Positions 1 through 12,100 of a stretch of DNA of 64,000 bases are shown one piece after another. The translations under genes were made by a program, and so were the position numbers. Each line of letters begins with the position of its first letter. Position 1 is the first letter of the stretch. Source of the DNA: Rhynochetos jubatus (Eukaryota; Chordata; Aves; Eurypygiformes; Rhynochetidae); contig CM050656.1 in assembly GCA_027574665.1 (NCBI GenBank), positions 5,145,001 to 5,209,000 of the forward strand. Reading direction: 5' to 3'. The notes beneath the pieces were generated by a model, which saw nothing but the letters and a program-made list of their open reading frames with translations, was not told the origin of the DNA and made no database searches.

Positions 1-2500
1 CAAGCAGAGGACAACCTGGAGCAGCAGCACCAGGCTCGGCAGTTCTGCCCTGCTCATGGAGGCTCTGGCTCCTCCTGCTTTAGTACAGAGCTGAAACCCC
101 AGTGACAACCCCAGCTGTAAACAAAATCGATGGTTTATGGCCTCGTCTCAAACACAGAATGGATTTCAGCTTTGATTCGGTCCTGGTTGGACCTGACTGC
201 GTACTAATGCTTTGCAGGTTCATATAACCCCGCCTGACTTCGTGCCCCACTTACTTACTTTCTTCCTGTGAAAAGCCACAAATGTTCCTCTCTGCACCTG
301 ACTTCAAATGTAAGAGGTGCTCAACCTCTCCAAAGCAAGACATTTAAAATGTAATTTCTGCAGTACCCAATTTGGAATTATCCCCAAATGGCAGTCCTAG
401 TCCTAAACTAATTGCAAAACTGATCAACAGTTGAATGACAGAGCTAGCCTGGAAACCCCATATAATCCACCCCAGCATCAAACCTAGATGAGTTAGATAC
501 TGATGTAGATGGAGGACTTCAAAAGCTGCGGCAGAAAGGGAACAGCAGACCCTTGACCCTATTCACTGGTCCAGAGCATTTCTCTGGGGACACAGCTCTT
601 GTACGTGGCAACGCAGCTGACCTGCCTTGAGTCCAGGGGGAAATTAGCATTGCCCTGAGACAGGTTGCAGGACATCAGCTGTACCCTGCAGATTTCTTAG
701 GTCCCCTAAAGAAATTTTGGTTTAAGTTAGTGACTCTCTGTGAGAGGGGCCCTCCTTTACCTCTCTCCTGTGCATTTGTTTCTCATCTTACAGAAGGGCA
801 TCCCTACCTTTAACTGGGAATCAGAAAGATAACTAGTGCTAGTGGAGGAAAAATGTTGCATCAACTGCTCAAAACACCTGGCAGAAGCTGGTTAGAGTGC
901 ACGTGTTCAGCGTGAAGGCTGGTTCAGCTCTTTGTGAATTTGTAGTAAATCAGCACTCCATAATAAGAACAAATGTTTCATTCTCACTTAAAAATTACTA
1001 CGGTTAGAGGATTGTAATGTGTAGTTTTCATGCAGGGGTTACATGACGGGAACTTAAATCTGTTCCATTTTCATCTATAATTTAAAATGTGTCATTTTGA
1101 TCGATGAATTAGTAAAGGAACCCAGGATAATTTTGAAACTACCAGCTTAGTGAAGTTGTCTGACCTTGCAAATAACCTTTCCAGTTTAGAAGACTTTAAT
1201 AGCTTAACTATTAGCTGATCTCCTGGGAAACTTTTTCCCTGGGCAAAACTAGTATGGAAATATAACACCAGTAATAAGGTTTCCATCTTTCTTCTATCTT
1301 GATCTTTTTAATTAATTGCCACTCAGTAAAAACATAAGACTTGGAGGCAAGGGATAAAAACCCTTGCAAGGGGAGGGCAGGAGTTAACTGTAGGCTGTTT
1401 CTATCCTTTACCTGCCTTTTTTGCATAGATTCATTAGGTGCTGAAATATATTAGCAATTGTTAAGGCATAACTGCTGCTTGATTGCTTGACACTTTTGGC
1501 TGAAAGCTGTGAAATAGATCACTTTGTAATGGAAAAAAGCTGCGCCTGCTTATAATGAGCAAACGATTTAAAACCTGGAATGCTTTGCAGGGCACCTCAA
1601 CAGGCCCCTGAGAGCTTTTGTGTTACAGTTGTGTTGTAGCTTGATCCTGAGTTTTGTGGGTTGTTTGTTTCTGGGGAAGGGCAGTGGTTTTTCCAAGGGC
1701 AACCAAGGACTGCAAATATGTGATTTGTTACAGGGAAAATGAAGTGCATAGGGGAGATATTCATGGCCCAGGTGAAACATGGACTAACACAGAGTCTGAA
1801 AGAGGTCCCGGATTCCTAAGCATCCTACTTAGTTTATTTTTCCAAAGTTTCTAGTGCCATTTTATCTAATGGCTCCCTAATACAACCATTATGTTGAATT
1901 GAGAAGTTCCCCTATAGCTTTACCTGGCTGATAAATAGGTTCTCATTTTACTTTATGTGCATTTTGCACTGTATGCTCCAGGGAACAAAACCTAAACCTG
2001 TTTTCTAGGTTAGCAGTGAGCAACCTTTTCATTGCTCTAGCTCTCTGGCAGTTCACCTCCAGGTTCAGCTGATGGCAGTCCTTCCCGTAAGGACAGTGAC
2101 ATCGCTGTGCTCAGCACTCCGGGAGGTCTTGGGTGTCTGCTGTCCTTCAGGTGCTGCTATCCCCAATGTGTTTCACCCTTTTAACCCTATTAACTATCGC
2201 TGTGCCAGTAATAAGGAACCAGAGGCACACAATTGAAATAAAAGGCCCTTTCAAACCACAAATACGAATGTTTCCTTTAAAAATAAAAAAAAAAAAGACT
2301 TTTTTAATCTGGGGTCAAGAGTGAGTGAAGAGCTTTGTGAGACCTACACTTGTTTGCAAGCATTCTGCATCTTTTGCTGGGACAAAGGTCACCATCATGC
2401 AGGTGAAGGCACAGTTTACATAGCAATAAGGTGACTCCTGGATGAAGATATACAGAGTTTTGGTGCAAGGGAACGGAGCCACAGGGACTTCCCTCAGGCT
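1..2500. other. Non-coding stretch, nothing recognised
   Basis: No frame in this stretch exceeds about 71 codons, and none resembles a known protein family. The sequence is mixed, moderately AT-rich, unique-looking DNA. The only structural items I see are an AATTAATT-type homeodomain core near 1308-1318 and a pure A12 run at 2285-2296 followed by a short T run. No repeat family, RNA gene or promoter could be supported. Either intergenic or intronic DNA would look like this. Confidence 0.75.
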
Positions 2501-2530
2501 TATCGGTAGCTGCTGAGGTTTATTTTGCAG

Positions 2531-2566
2531 GTCTGCACTTCAAGCGTTTTGGCTACGTGAGTAAAG
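2531..2566 (+). other. Candidate 36-nt micro-exon (speculative)
   Basis: A 36-base segment is bounded by a good-looking 3' splice site (TTTATTTTGCAG ending at 2530, with a CTGCTGAG branch-point-like motif about 20 bases upstream) and a near-perfect 5' splice site (AAAG|GTAAGT, GT at 2567). A second, overlapping donor (TACGTGAGT) sits inside at about 2553-2561. One of three frames is open: phase 2 in gives LHFKRFGYVSK and ends with one extra base. The length is a multiple of three, so skipping it would keep frame, as for many neuronal micro-exons. I do not recognise the peptide. Such pairs also arise by chance in tens of kilobases, so this is only a candidate. Confidence 0.15.
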
Positions 2567-3057
2567 GTAAGTCCCTATCTCAGCATGGTGACACAACCAG
2601 CATCTGCCCTGGCACCTCTCCACCCCCCACCCTGTCTAGGCTACTGATCCCCAGACATCTCCTTCCCCGCTGAGACTGTGCAGACACCACCTGCATGTGG
2701 TGGACTGAGCGCAGTGTCCTGCTCCGCGGGCTCTGTTTTTAGTGAAAATGAGCTTCATCCTTGCTCAGCGACTGGTGCTGCCTGGTGACCTCTGAACCAG
2801 CACTTAAGCCCCTGGAGCACAGAAATTAGACTTCAGTCTGGAAGGACCTCTGCTCCAGCAGATGACCTGTTATTTTATCTTGAACAGCGGCAGCCGTGGA
2901 GGAGCGTTGGCACATGGCTTTTAGAGCTAATCACTCACGCTCTTTGAGGAGAGCAGGAATTTCGCTCCCTCCCCCTTCAGCAATCTGGGACTTTATTGCA
3001 TGTCTGGATCATTTCAGGCTGATCTTTCCTTACCTTTTTCTATTTATTTCCCTCCAG

Positions 3058-3298
3058 GCTCAAACTTCTGATACAATCCCTGAACCTCTCTTGCACATGT
3101 GATGGAAGCTCTTCACTTGAGCTCATTGAACCCAACCCCTTCCCTACTGCAGGTCCTCATTATCCCCCTCCAGGAACCACCTGCTATGTGTTTCATCCTT
3201 CTGGGATCTCCCCACTGAACACGGGGTCCCCCATACCAAAATCCTGTCTCCTTGCCTCTTTCACTACCATCACTCATCCCTGATGATGCAAGGAAGAG
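3058..3298 (+). other. Candidate exon after a strong 3' splice site (speculative)
   Basis: A long pyrimidine tract from about 3026 to 3055 ends in CCTCCAG at 3057, with a GCTGATC branch-point-like motif just upstream. From base 3059 one frame stays open for 74 codons to a TGA at 3281 without needing an ATG. A fair donor (AGAG|GTGAGA) has its GT at 3299. The translation is rich in proline, serine and threonine and contains a few cysteines; it matches no family I know. It could be an exon of an unknown transcript, a non-coding RNA exon, or chance. Low codon constraint and lack of a recognisable domain argue for chance. Confidence 0.12.
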
Positions 3299-3304
3299 GT
3301 GAGA

Positions 3305-6300
3305 AGCAGCAGCTGCCCCACTTCCTTTCTCTCTATCAAGTCTATAGGGAAAGCCTGAGGCTACAACCAAATTAGAAAAGAGAATCTCCTTTTTCTTTCA
3401 TATCCTGAGGTGCCTAAATATTTGTTGTTTATTCAGTACAGTTCTGCTCTATCTAACAAAGGCTCCCTGTAGGCAGAGGTAGCACACACAAGCTTTGCAT
3501 CATGAGAAAATGACAAATGTCGTAGCTAGCTGAGAGAGACAGATTCAAACCAAGAGTCCTCGTGACTGAAGTGTGGAAAGCCATTGGTAATGTGCCCAAA
3601 CTGTCCCCAGAACATCCCCAAAACTTACATGTGAGCAGGGTGAGCCCCATGGCTGCTCCAGCCTCCCTCCTCTCCCATTAGGTCTATGCCAGCTGTTGGG
3701 TCTCTCCAGGGCTGCTGGTCACCACTTCCACCCATCAAGAGGTCTGGGCTGGTGAGTCAGACCTTAAATTGGTTCCTCCAAGCAGGTGTTGGTGGCAGGC
3801 TCATTCCAGCCCTCATGACACTGCCACGGGGGCAGAGCTCATAGACTCCCAGTGAGCAGGATGAGACCTTGTGAGAGAAGAAGGGGGTGCTGGTGTGACC
3901 TCCTGGTCTTGCTGGCTGTGATACTGGATGCAGTTACTGTTGGAAACATATTCAGAGGTGCTCAGCATCATGGGAGACACAAGAAATGAACTTGCTGTGT
4001 CTGTACAGAGAGTTTGACAGCAGCATGTCTCCAGCACAGTGGGTGTCACCTTCCTCTCTAATCTACCACCTTGAGGGTGATCCAGCACCTCTGGTTTCCA
4101 TGGGGTTATGCCTGGACCATTCACATCCCACAGCATGTGCCCAGTCCAAATACTGAATGCACACAGACAGAGCTTTCTTGGAGGTCCCTGAGCTAATGGA
4201 CTATACCTGTCCCCATAGCAAACGGCCCAGCAACCCACAGAAAAGCCATTTAACAAAAATGCTGGACTGTAAAGCTCCTGTCTGGTTTGGGACATTGCAA
4301 CTGCAGAAGAGAATTCATGGCCTCTCGCAGAGGACTGCACTCAAAGTAAATAATATTATTTCAGAAAACAAAATTCATTTTGCAGCCTGAGACTAACTGC
4401 AACAGGATACGAAGCAGGGGGAAAAAAGTAAAAATGCCTTGCCCCCGGGGCTATTTATTATTTATACACCACTGTGCCTAGATAAACTCCTCCTTGAAAG
4501 AGTAGGATGAAAATAATTCTGCAATGTGGAAACAAACTACCTATTTAAAGTGATTTTATGCCTGAATGGCCTCATTATAAAAACAGTCTGCGTGCAATAA
4601 CTTTTTACCTTTTTCTACATTATCCAATGAACTGCTTTTTGTCACTCTCACCAGTTTCAGTGCTTTCATGCAACCACCTTGGTGGAAAGCCTCCGTGGTT
4701 TCCTTAGAAACGTCTTCCTTCCTGGATGTTGACCCATGGTGGTTGAGGCAGCTAAAACCCTGGAGAGGTCCTGTTCAAACAGGAAAGAGCAGACAGTTTA
4801 ATGGCCAGCTTTGCAGCTCTGTTCCTCCACAGTTTACAGTAGTTGGGAGCTATTAAAAAAAAAAAAAATTGTAACGAATGTTTCTTTATTTTACAGTCAG
4901 TTTTGTGTTGGTGTTTTTGACAAAAGCTGAATCTGTAGCTCACGGGCTATTGTTGTGCAGCAGAGATGGTTCACTTGCAAAGTGCTGGCACTTGCTCCCC
5001 TCATTTGTCCTTTAGAAAAAATACATGCCATTGAGCTTGTAAGTGCATTCATAAGCCAGTAGCACAAGGGAGGCAGCACTAGAAGCTGTAAATAAGGTCA
5101 CCTTTCAAGTGTTTTGCAGTGCTCATACATGAATGCTCTGCAGTGTCTGAGCAGGAATAAAAGGCCAGAGTCCAGCAGTCCATGAGAGAGCTGGGAGAAC
5201 ACTCATCAGGCTGGGACATTATTAAACCAGGCTTATCTCCAGCTCTGCTTATGGCCAAACACTCAATCCCAGGGACAGGTGCCCACCTCATGTGTTGATC
5301 ACTGCCACTGGCTTTACTGGAGGTGTTGGTGGCAATGTTGGAGGAGACTTTAGGGTAGCCCTCATGTGAAGGGACCCAGTGAGACCTTTCTACCATGCAC
5401 CTCCCACAGAATCATCCCCACCCATCTAAGACATCGAGGAGAGCAAGCCCATAGGCAGGTCATGCAGGTGTTTCAGATGCTTCCTTGCATTTTTATTCAC
5501 TTCCAGAGGAGCTCATGAATCTTTTCAGCTGTGCTAAGACCTGGGCACTTGGTGCTGCCTAAATTCTGATGGCATCTTCCAAATGCTGCCCGTTGTCCAG
5601 GTTTTGTGGCCTTTACACAAAGAATGAAATTACCAATGACAGTTGAATTATCAACTCTAACCTGCTTAACACTCCAGCATGCACTCTCCAATCTGCTATT
5701 CTTACTGTGTATAGCAGCCACAGGCTTGGGAAAGTCATGGTGTATGAAGAAGAGCAAAATTTCTCCAGGACATCTACAGCCTGGTCCAAGCTGCCCATGA
5801 GTCCTGTGGCGAGCATGGCACAGATACTGTTCCCATCCAAAGGAGGAGAAGCATTTGTTAGCTTCAGCACAGTGCTGTGCTAATGCTGGTGCACCAGGTC
5901 AGAGGAGTGAGCTGGGACCACCTGCAAAAGCCATGCAGAGCTGGCCCAAGGCAGTTGTCAGGGAGTGCTACCCAAGTGTGTGCTTCTTCTGTGCCCCCTC
6001 AAGGGTGCACATTCATGTGCTGAAGGTCTGTGTTATTTACATCTCTGTAACACTTGCTTAGCTGCTAAATCTGTCGCGAAATCTTGGTTGCAAGGGCTGG
6101 GAGTAAGCAGAGAGAATCAACACAAGGAGGCAAAAAAGGGAGAACTGTAATTAACAACAACAAAAATTATGCAAGAGCATTTCTCTTAAAGTTTTTTATA
6201 GCAAACATTACAGAGAGCAGGTTTTTCAAGCCAAACAGGAAGGAAAACAAACAACTACAGCCAGCTAATTCACAGGCTTTTAGAAGTCAGGTTATCAACC

Positions 6301-6630
6301 AGGGACCCACAGACAGGAACTGATGAAGCACAAATCTCTAGGGAAACTGATGAGGTTTTCAAAGAACACAAACACATAAAACCCTAAGATGTACGTACAT
6401 TTATAAATAAGCCCAGGGAAGAGCTGGACACCTGATTCCCAGACTGAGGGTTATGAGCTGGAAGAAGAGTCAGAAGACTTGATCCACACTGTTAAAATCT
6501 GGAAACGGTTGGTGAGGTAACTTGGGCATGTGGAAACCTTGGATAAGACAGATAATATTTGTGAGAGTGACTGCCGCTGTATTTGATGTGACAGCAGAAG
6601 AGGAGGGCAAGGAAAAGCTGAAGAATATCT
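3305..6630. other. Non-coding stretch containing the longest chance ORF
   Basis: The longest open frame of the window lies here (3813-4340, minus strand, 175 codons). Its product has scattered cysteines, no transmembrane segment or motif, and no family resemblance. I judge it a chance frame rather than a gene. An A14 run occurs at 4855-4868, and AT-rich patches occur near 4345-4380 and 4440-4470. No repeat family, RNA gene or promoter is evident. Confidence 0.7.
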
Positions 6631-6639
6631 AGGAATGAG

Positions 6640-6690
6640 GAGGCCAAGTGCTAGGCAGCTCCATCTTGCCAAAGGACACATAGTTATGGA
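6640..6690 (-). mobile_element. Possible MIR/CORE-SINE trace (weak)
   Basis: The run CTTGCCAAAGGACACATAG near 6663, followed by a purine-rich GGAAGAG, resembles the CTTGCCCAAGGTCACACAG core seen in reverse-oriented MIR elements. The preceding GGAAAAGCTGAAGAA could correspond to the GGAAACTGAGGC segment. Only about 40-50 bases align by eye and several positions differ, so this may be coincidence. If real, it is a very old SINE remnant. Confidence 0.2.
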
Positions 6691-6699
6691 AGAGTGCTC

Positions 6700-9040
6700 C
6701 ACAGCACTGCACACAATCTTTAGGGAAGAAACACTGCTATTAAGTCATATCAGAAACTATAAGGCTCTTGAGGAATTCCAAGCTCTGCTTCAGGATGAAC
6801 TGCCCTGGGCTAAGCTGCTTTATTCCTTTCCAAACATCTCTCAACCTCCAGACAGTTTGTATTTTCAATGACACAGTAATGGATAGGGTTTAATACCCAC
6901 AGGCAAGAGTTAAATGGCCTCTTGGTGATGTGTAAATTAGCAAGTGGACAGTTGCCCCAGAGAGAAATGGCAAACAAATATTTATTAGTTGTTTCAAAGA
7001 ACCACAGCCATAAAACTTTGTCGTTTGACTGCAGAAGTGTTTGTGTTTTTACTGAAACCAATGCTAAAGGTTATGGCTTTATTCTTAACTTAGGTAACAT
7101 CTGTAACTCTGTGATTTACTGCCTTCAGGTAACAGAAGAAAAAAAAAAACCAAAACAAAACAAAACCAAAAACCCCAAACAAAACAGAATGTGTTTTAAT
7201 GTACAATGCTCTTGTAGTATGCTAGGAAGATGCCAAGAAGGAATTTAAATATCATTTTACATGAGCCAAATTACTGTTGGCTTCACTAAAATATCTGATT
7301 TTTTGACCGCTGTGCTCTTTATCAGAGAAATTACCCACCTTCTAGACAAAGGAGTCCAGCTAAATGATAATGGTGTGGGACAAAATGGTGTAACAAGGAA
7401 GGTGACAGGGAGAGCACGAGCATTGGAACATGTAATAGGGCTTGATACAGGGTCCAACACTGTTCAACAACACCATTAGCAGCTTTGAGGAAGGGACAGA
7501 GAGCACTCTCAGCAAGGCTTCAGGTGACACAGAATGGTTGATGGATGGGTTGCTCTTCAGGGTGACCTCAAGAGCTGGAGAAATGGGCCAAGGGGAATCT
7601 CCTGATGTTCAACATAGGGAAGTGTTGGGTGGGGAGGAGTAACCCCATGCACCAAGACAGGCTGGGGGCTGACTGTCTGGGAAGCAGTTTGGCAGAATAG
7701 GATCTGGGGCCTCTGGTGGACACCTGTTCTAAACTACCTAAGCCATCATCTAAATTCAAAAAATATATTGAGACACCTAATTACTGAGCAGGATATTCAG
7801 AAATATCAAGGGGACATAAGAAATCTTTGGCTCCAGTAGAGACCACATGTGAAGTAAAGCACTGTCCAACAGGAGTGAGGTTGTCAGAATCTAAGCATAC
7901 AGGGAAATTCTTGTAGTCTCATATAGGCACCTTAAACATATATATGTGGATATATATAACACAGATCTATTTCCTAAATTACAGCAACCTCTGATAAGGT
8001 CCATGCTGAACAAGGAGCAGTTTGGCATCAGCTGAATAATTCAACGTTCATTTTTTCCTTGCATTTTTAAGGTGTCACTAAAATGTGCTGTCATTTGGTG
8101 AAGGTTAACTTACAGAAATAATTAAATTTCTAAACCTACGTATAGGATGCTAGATTGGAGCTTAAACAAAAAGTCACCCGGCACTTAGGAAGGACAAGGG
8201 AATGGTGAAGGCACCTGGGTGTGTGTTGTAGCTGAAACTTCTGAGTTTACTTCAGTGCATCTTCAAGGAGTGCTTGAATGGACGAATGGCCTGAGCACGT
8301 GCAACGGGGGTTGGTTAGAGTATGCACAAATCTATGCTTAACAGACAGCACTTCAAAAAGTTATGGAAAGACCCTGAAATCCATTAGTCTCCCTGTGTGC
8401 CATTCTCTTATTCCCCCTCAGACATAACAGTAAGTGCTCCTGATCTGAGGGCTGTGGTTTAGTATGAATTTATAGAAAATCCTGGCATGTACACTTAGGT
8501 CCAGCCTTTGAAATAACTTGTGTTTCAGTGACCCCAGCATCCTGAGTCAACTTGGTTAAGGAAATATGCTCTGAGAGGTCATAAAAGAGGCCAGGCCCTC
8601 TGTAACTCTGTGGAGACTCATCAGTGCCTGCAGACAGGCATCCTTCAGGCTCTGGTTTCCTACAATTTCCCTTTTATCTCCATGGATAGTACAGTGACCC
8701 TGCAAAATGGGCACTCTTCAACATAGATGGTCTCCAAAAGTTTGGCTTGAGGTTTAAAACAAAACTCAGGGAGAATATTTTGATGATTTCAAAACACACA
8801 AGAAAGTTTGGTGATTATTATTCTCTGTAAGAATTTCCCAGGTCTGCAGGGAAGCTTTGTTTTAGCTTTCCATGGGGAAAAGTTGTAGCTACTCGCCTGT
8901 TTACAGTGGGGAAAATACATGTGCGCATGAGTGAATAGTGGCTAAAGTATTTCACTGCTCTGTTCTTGCTAATTCATTTTTCAGCTGAGACTATGAGAAA
9001 AAAAAATGCCATCCCCAAAGGAAGAGTTCATTTTTCTGGG
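6700..9040. other. Non-coding stretch with A-rich tract
   Basis: No credible gene. A low-complexity A-rich block begins with A11 at 7139-7149 and continues as CAAAA/CCAAA units to about 7187; avian genomes carry many such tracts. A short alternating TA patch lies at about 7936-7958. The 108-codon plus frame at 6922-7248 runs through the A-rich block, and its lysine-rich end simply reflects that composition. Nothing else recognised. Confidence 0.7.
7139..7187 (+). repeat. A-rich low-complexity tract
   Basis: The tract starts with A11 and then degenerates into CAAAA, CCAAAA and CCCCAAA units. There is no recognisable retrotransposed body upstream and no flanking duplication obvious by eye, so I treat it as simple low-complexity DNA rather than the tail of a processed pseudogene. 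Confidence 0.8.
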
Positions 9041-9049
9041 AAGACATGA

Positions 9050-9160
9050 ATTAGCACAAATTAAATTCAATTTGCATAACTCACTTGGCATTCTAATTGA
9101 AATGTTTTTGCAATCTTAATTGCACCACTTGCTCCTCATTTAATTGTGTAATGCTACTGA
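9050..9160. promoter_or_regulatory. AT-rich patch with clustered homeodomain cores (candidate)
   Basis: Within about 100 bases there are several ATTA/TAATTG-type cores (ATTAAATTC, TCTAATTG, CTTAATTG, TTTAATTG), together with ATTTGCATAA, which matches the octamer-type POU site core ATTTGCAT. Such density is typical of developmental enhancers but is also expected in AT-rich DNA. No promoter or gene is adjacent. Confidence 0.2.
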
Positions 9161-9169
9161 ATCAAGTTA

Positions 9170-12100
9170 AAAAGGAAAAGCTGCTGTATGACTTTCTTGT
9201 GAGACACCTAAGCCAGGGTAGCTGTTCCTGGGAAGCTTTGAGCATACGTCATCAGGCAGCTGGTCCCGGCCTCCCGAGGCTACATATTCTCTGTTCTTCC
9301 TCAGGACACGTGAGGATTAACTTGAAGAAGCCCTCTATGTCCCACCAAAAGCCAAGTCATCCAGGTGCCTTCAAGGAAGACTTTACAAAATGAGAAGCAA
9401 AAGAAGGGGAGGAAGAAAAATAACTCCAGGATGAATCTAGATGAGCTGTTATTAACAATGAAAATTCCTTTATTAACCCCTCCAAATCAACTTTGCTCTT
9501 GCTAGGGCAGAGAGAGGAAAGGTGTAAAGATAACTGAAACACATTTAAGGGACAAACTCCACAGTCTGTGCAGAAAGATGTGACCCATCAGATAAATCAC
9601 TATATGCACATTTACACTGCTTTTGTATAAAATAACTGGTCTGTCACCCACGGAGCGACTCTGCTTTCGGGGAGTGCTGAATCTGGAGATGAGTGACTCT
9701 GTCTGAAAGTCAGATCAGTTTTGTGTGGCCTCTAATCCCCCCAGACTACTTTCCTCTGTGAAGACTACTGCTTCATTAGTGCCGAAGGTGATTTTATAGC
9801 AACACCGAAGTCCATTCTCAAATGTTATCTTTGCCTAGAGAATAGGACTTTTGACATAAACCTGGAAGGTAGTTCAAAGCTTTACTGCATAAACACACAT
9901 CCATTTTTTGTACTTTAGGAATAGGTAATGTAAGAGTTGAAAGGTGAAGGTTATGGCAGTTCGTGTTTATTTCACCAAGAGCCAAGAGATGGGAAACATC
10001 TGGCACTTACACACCATGCAAGTCTTAAAAACAAAGAGACCTAGACTTTAGTCCGGCTGAGCAAGCACTGGGATAAAAGCTAATGACAGGCTGCTTATTT
10101 AAAAGGATCATAATACAGAACAGCCATGTAGGGAACCAGGGAGGATTTGGGAGGGGGAAAATGAGGGGAAAACTTAACTTTATATTTCCAAGTTAAGGGT
10201 CAAGGCCTGACTTCAGTTACACTCCAGTGTCTGTTCTGACCTGCGGGCCTTATACTGCATGTAGGACCCTCCAGATTTCACCCTGTCCTAGTTTTCAACA
10301 TGACCAAATAGCCAAAGCAGTGCTCAGAACTGCTGCAGATGTGTTTCATGTGTGGCAGTGTAGAAGTCCTCAGCAGCAATTGTTTGCATGAAGGCGAGAA
10401 GAGAGCCTGAGCACAGAAGGGATTCACAGGGATGTGAGCTGTCATATCAGTGTGAAAAGCACATCAGCGTTTCTTGGGAATTATGGAGGGGCTCAAGCAC
10501 ATTGCTGTGGTTTCCCTTGAGCAGATCTTCATCTGCTTTGCACCTTCTTGCAGAGGCTTGTCCTGAAAAAGGTGCTCTATGGAGTGAGGCTCCCTCCTTT
10601 AGAAAGATTTCAGGCTGAACATGTTCATTTGCTGTGGCAGCTCCTCTTCAAAACACATCACTTTTGATCTCCCATCTTCTCTAGTCAACCCCCAGAATAA
10701 AATGCCTCTTTGGCAGGACCCATTCTGACAAGCAGAGACCTACTCAGAAACTGAAGAGTGATGACTCTTTTGCCCCTTTCCCTACTGCCCATCGATACCG
10801 TACGGGCTATGCTCCCACATCAGCTCAGCCAATGTGGATGGGCTGCATGGTCACCCCCTGCCTCCCCAGCCTCCTGACTTTGCCTAGCGTCCTATCCACA
10901 TCCTAGCAGTTACATGAGAGTTTCATCTCTCACCACAAAAAAATCATATATAAGAAAAAAAGAGGATTATTTGTTCATGATGTGTTACCCATGTGTCATT
11001 TCTCAGCCAAGAACACATACGTTACATCCATGCTGTTTCGTTCATAGTCCCCTACTCGCTGCTTTGATGACAGTACAAGAACCTTACAGCTAAGGAGAGC
11101 TCCACTTTTTGCTTTTGGCAAGGTAAATTTCCAATCCCAACCCCTCAACAGCACAGAGAATTACTATTTAACATATCTCCAGAGTAACGAGGAAATGTGG
11201 ACTCCTCATAAGATTTTAAAGCTAACTATTGGAAACTGAGCATTCTCTACTTGGTAGCAAACATGCATGTTGGTTTTTGAAGAGCAAAGACCTGCCACAG
11301 GCATGCAACTAAGCAGCACAAAACCTCTTGATCCCATAACATGTGATAAGGAAACAATGGTTATGGCCCTAGAAAGAGATTTCTGAGGGTAGCTACGTGA
11401 CAGGAGCTGAAGTGCTAATTCTTATTAAAGCTGTGGTTTGTACCCAACTGTAAGATTTGTGGTATCATATCACCAGTGCCGTGTGCCAGATGAGCAACAT
11501 GCTGCTAGAGCATAGACAAACTCCAATTAATGGTTCACATTTGTAAAAAAAAAAAAAACAACCCAACCAAAAAAAAAGAAATAAAAGCCAAACTCTTTAT
11601 AACAGCAGTTTTTTTAGCCTATCAGTGTTGTCTTAACTTCATGTTGGACCAGCTATCTGCTGCCTTTCCACAGCAGGGATTCAGCTAGCACAGAAGTATA
11701 AAGCTGGTATAAATTCCATATCATGTCCCTTGGCTAATTTGACAAAACACAATCATGTGTCCATGCCTGATCCACATTAGATTTATAGTCCTGGGCGAGC
11801 TGGTAGTGCACAGATCTGGTATTAATAATCCTGGAACCACAGCCTAAATCTATTAGCTGGAAGCAGTTATATGATTTTTAATCCTATTTTGTGTCAGAGC
11901 AGATGACTGCAACCAAGATGGAGCAGAAATTACATGTTTTTGCCTGGCTAAACTGGCCCTGACTCTGAGCTTTTGGAGAGTTCGAGCCACTCCAGGTACT
12001 AATCCTAAAACTGATGTTTTGTGGGCACTTTATGAGAACTGAACCTAGAAATCCAAGAGCCCAAAGTATAAAGCTTTGTCCTGTAAGGAATAGATTTCTT

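Noticed and set aside
3813-4340. Longest open frame of the window (175 codons, minus strand)
   Set aside because: A frame of this length is expected about once by chance in 64 kb on six frames. No domain, signal peptide, start context or family resemblance was seen.
6470-6560. Forward-oriented MIR-like words (GTAACTTGGGCA)
   Set aside because: Only about a dozen bases match and the flanks do not continue the alignment.
11545-11580. A-rich tract as the tail of a processed pseudogene
   Set aside because: No intronless gene-like body or flanking target-site duplication was found upstream.
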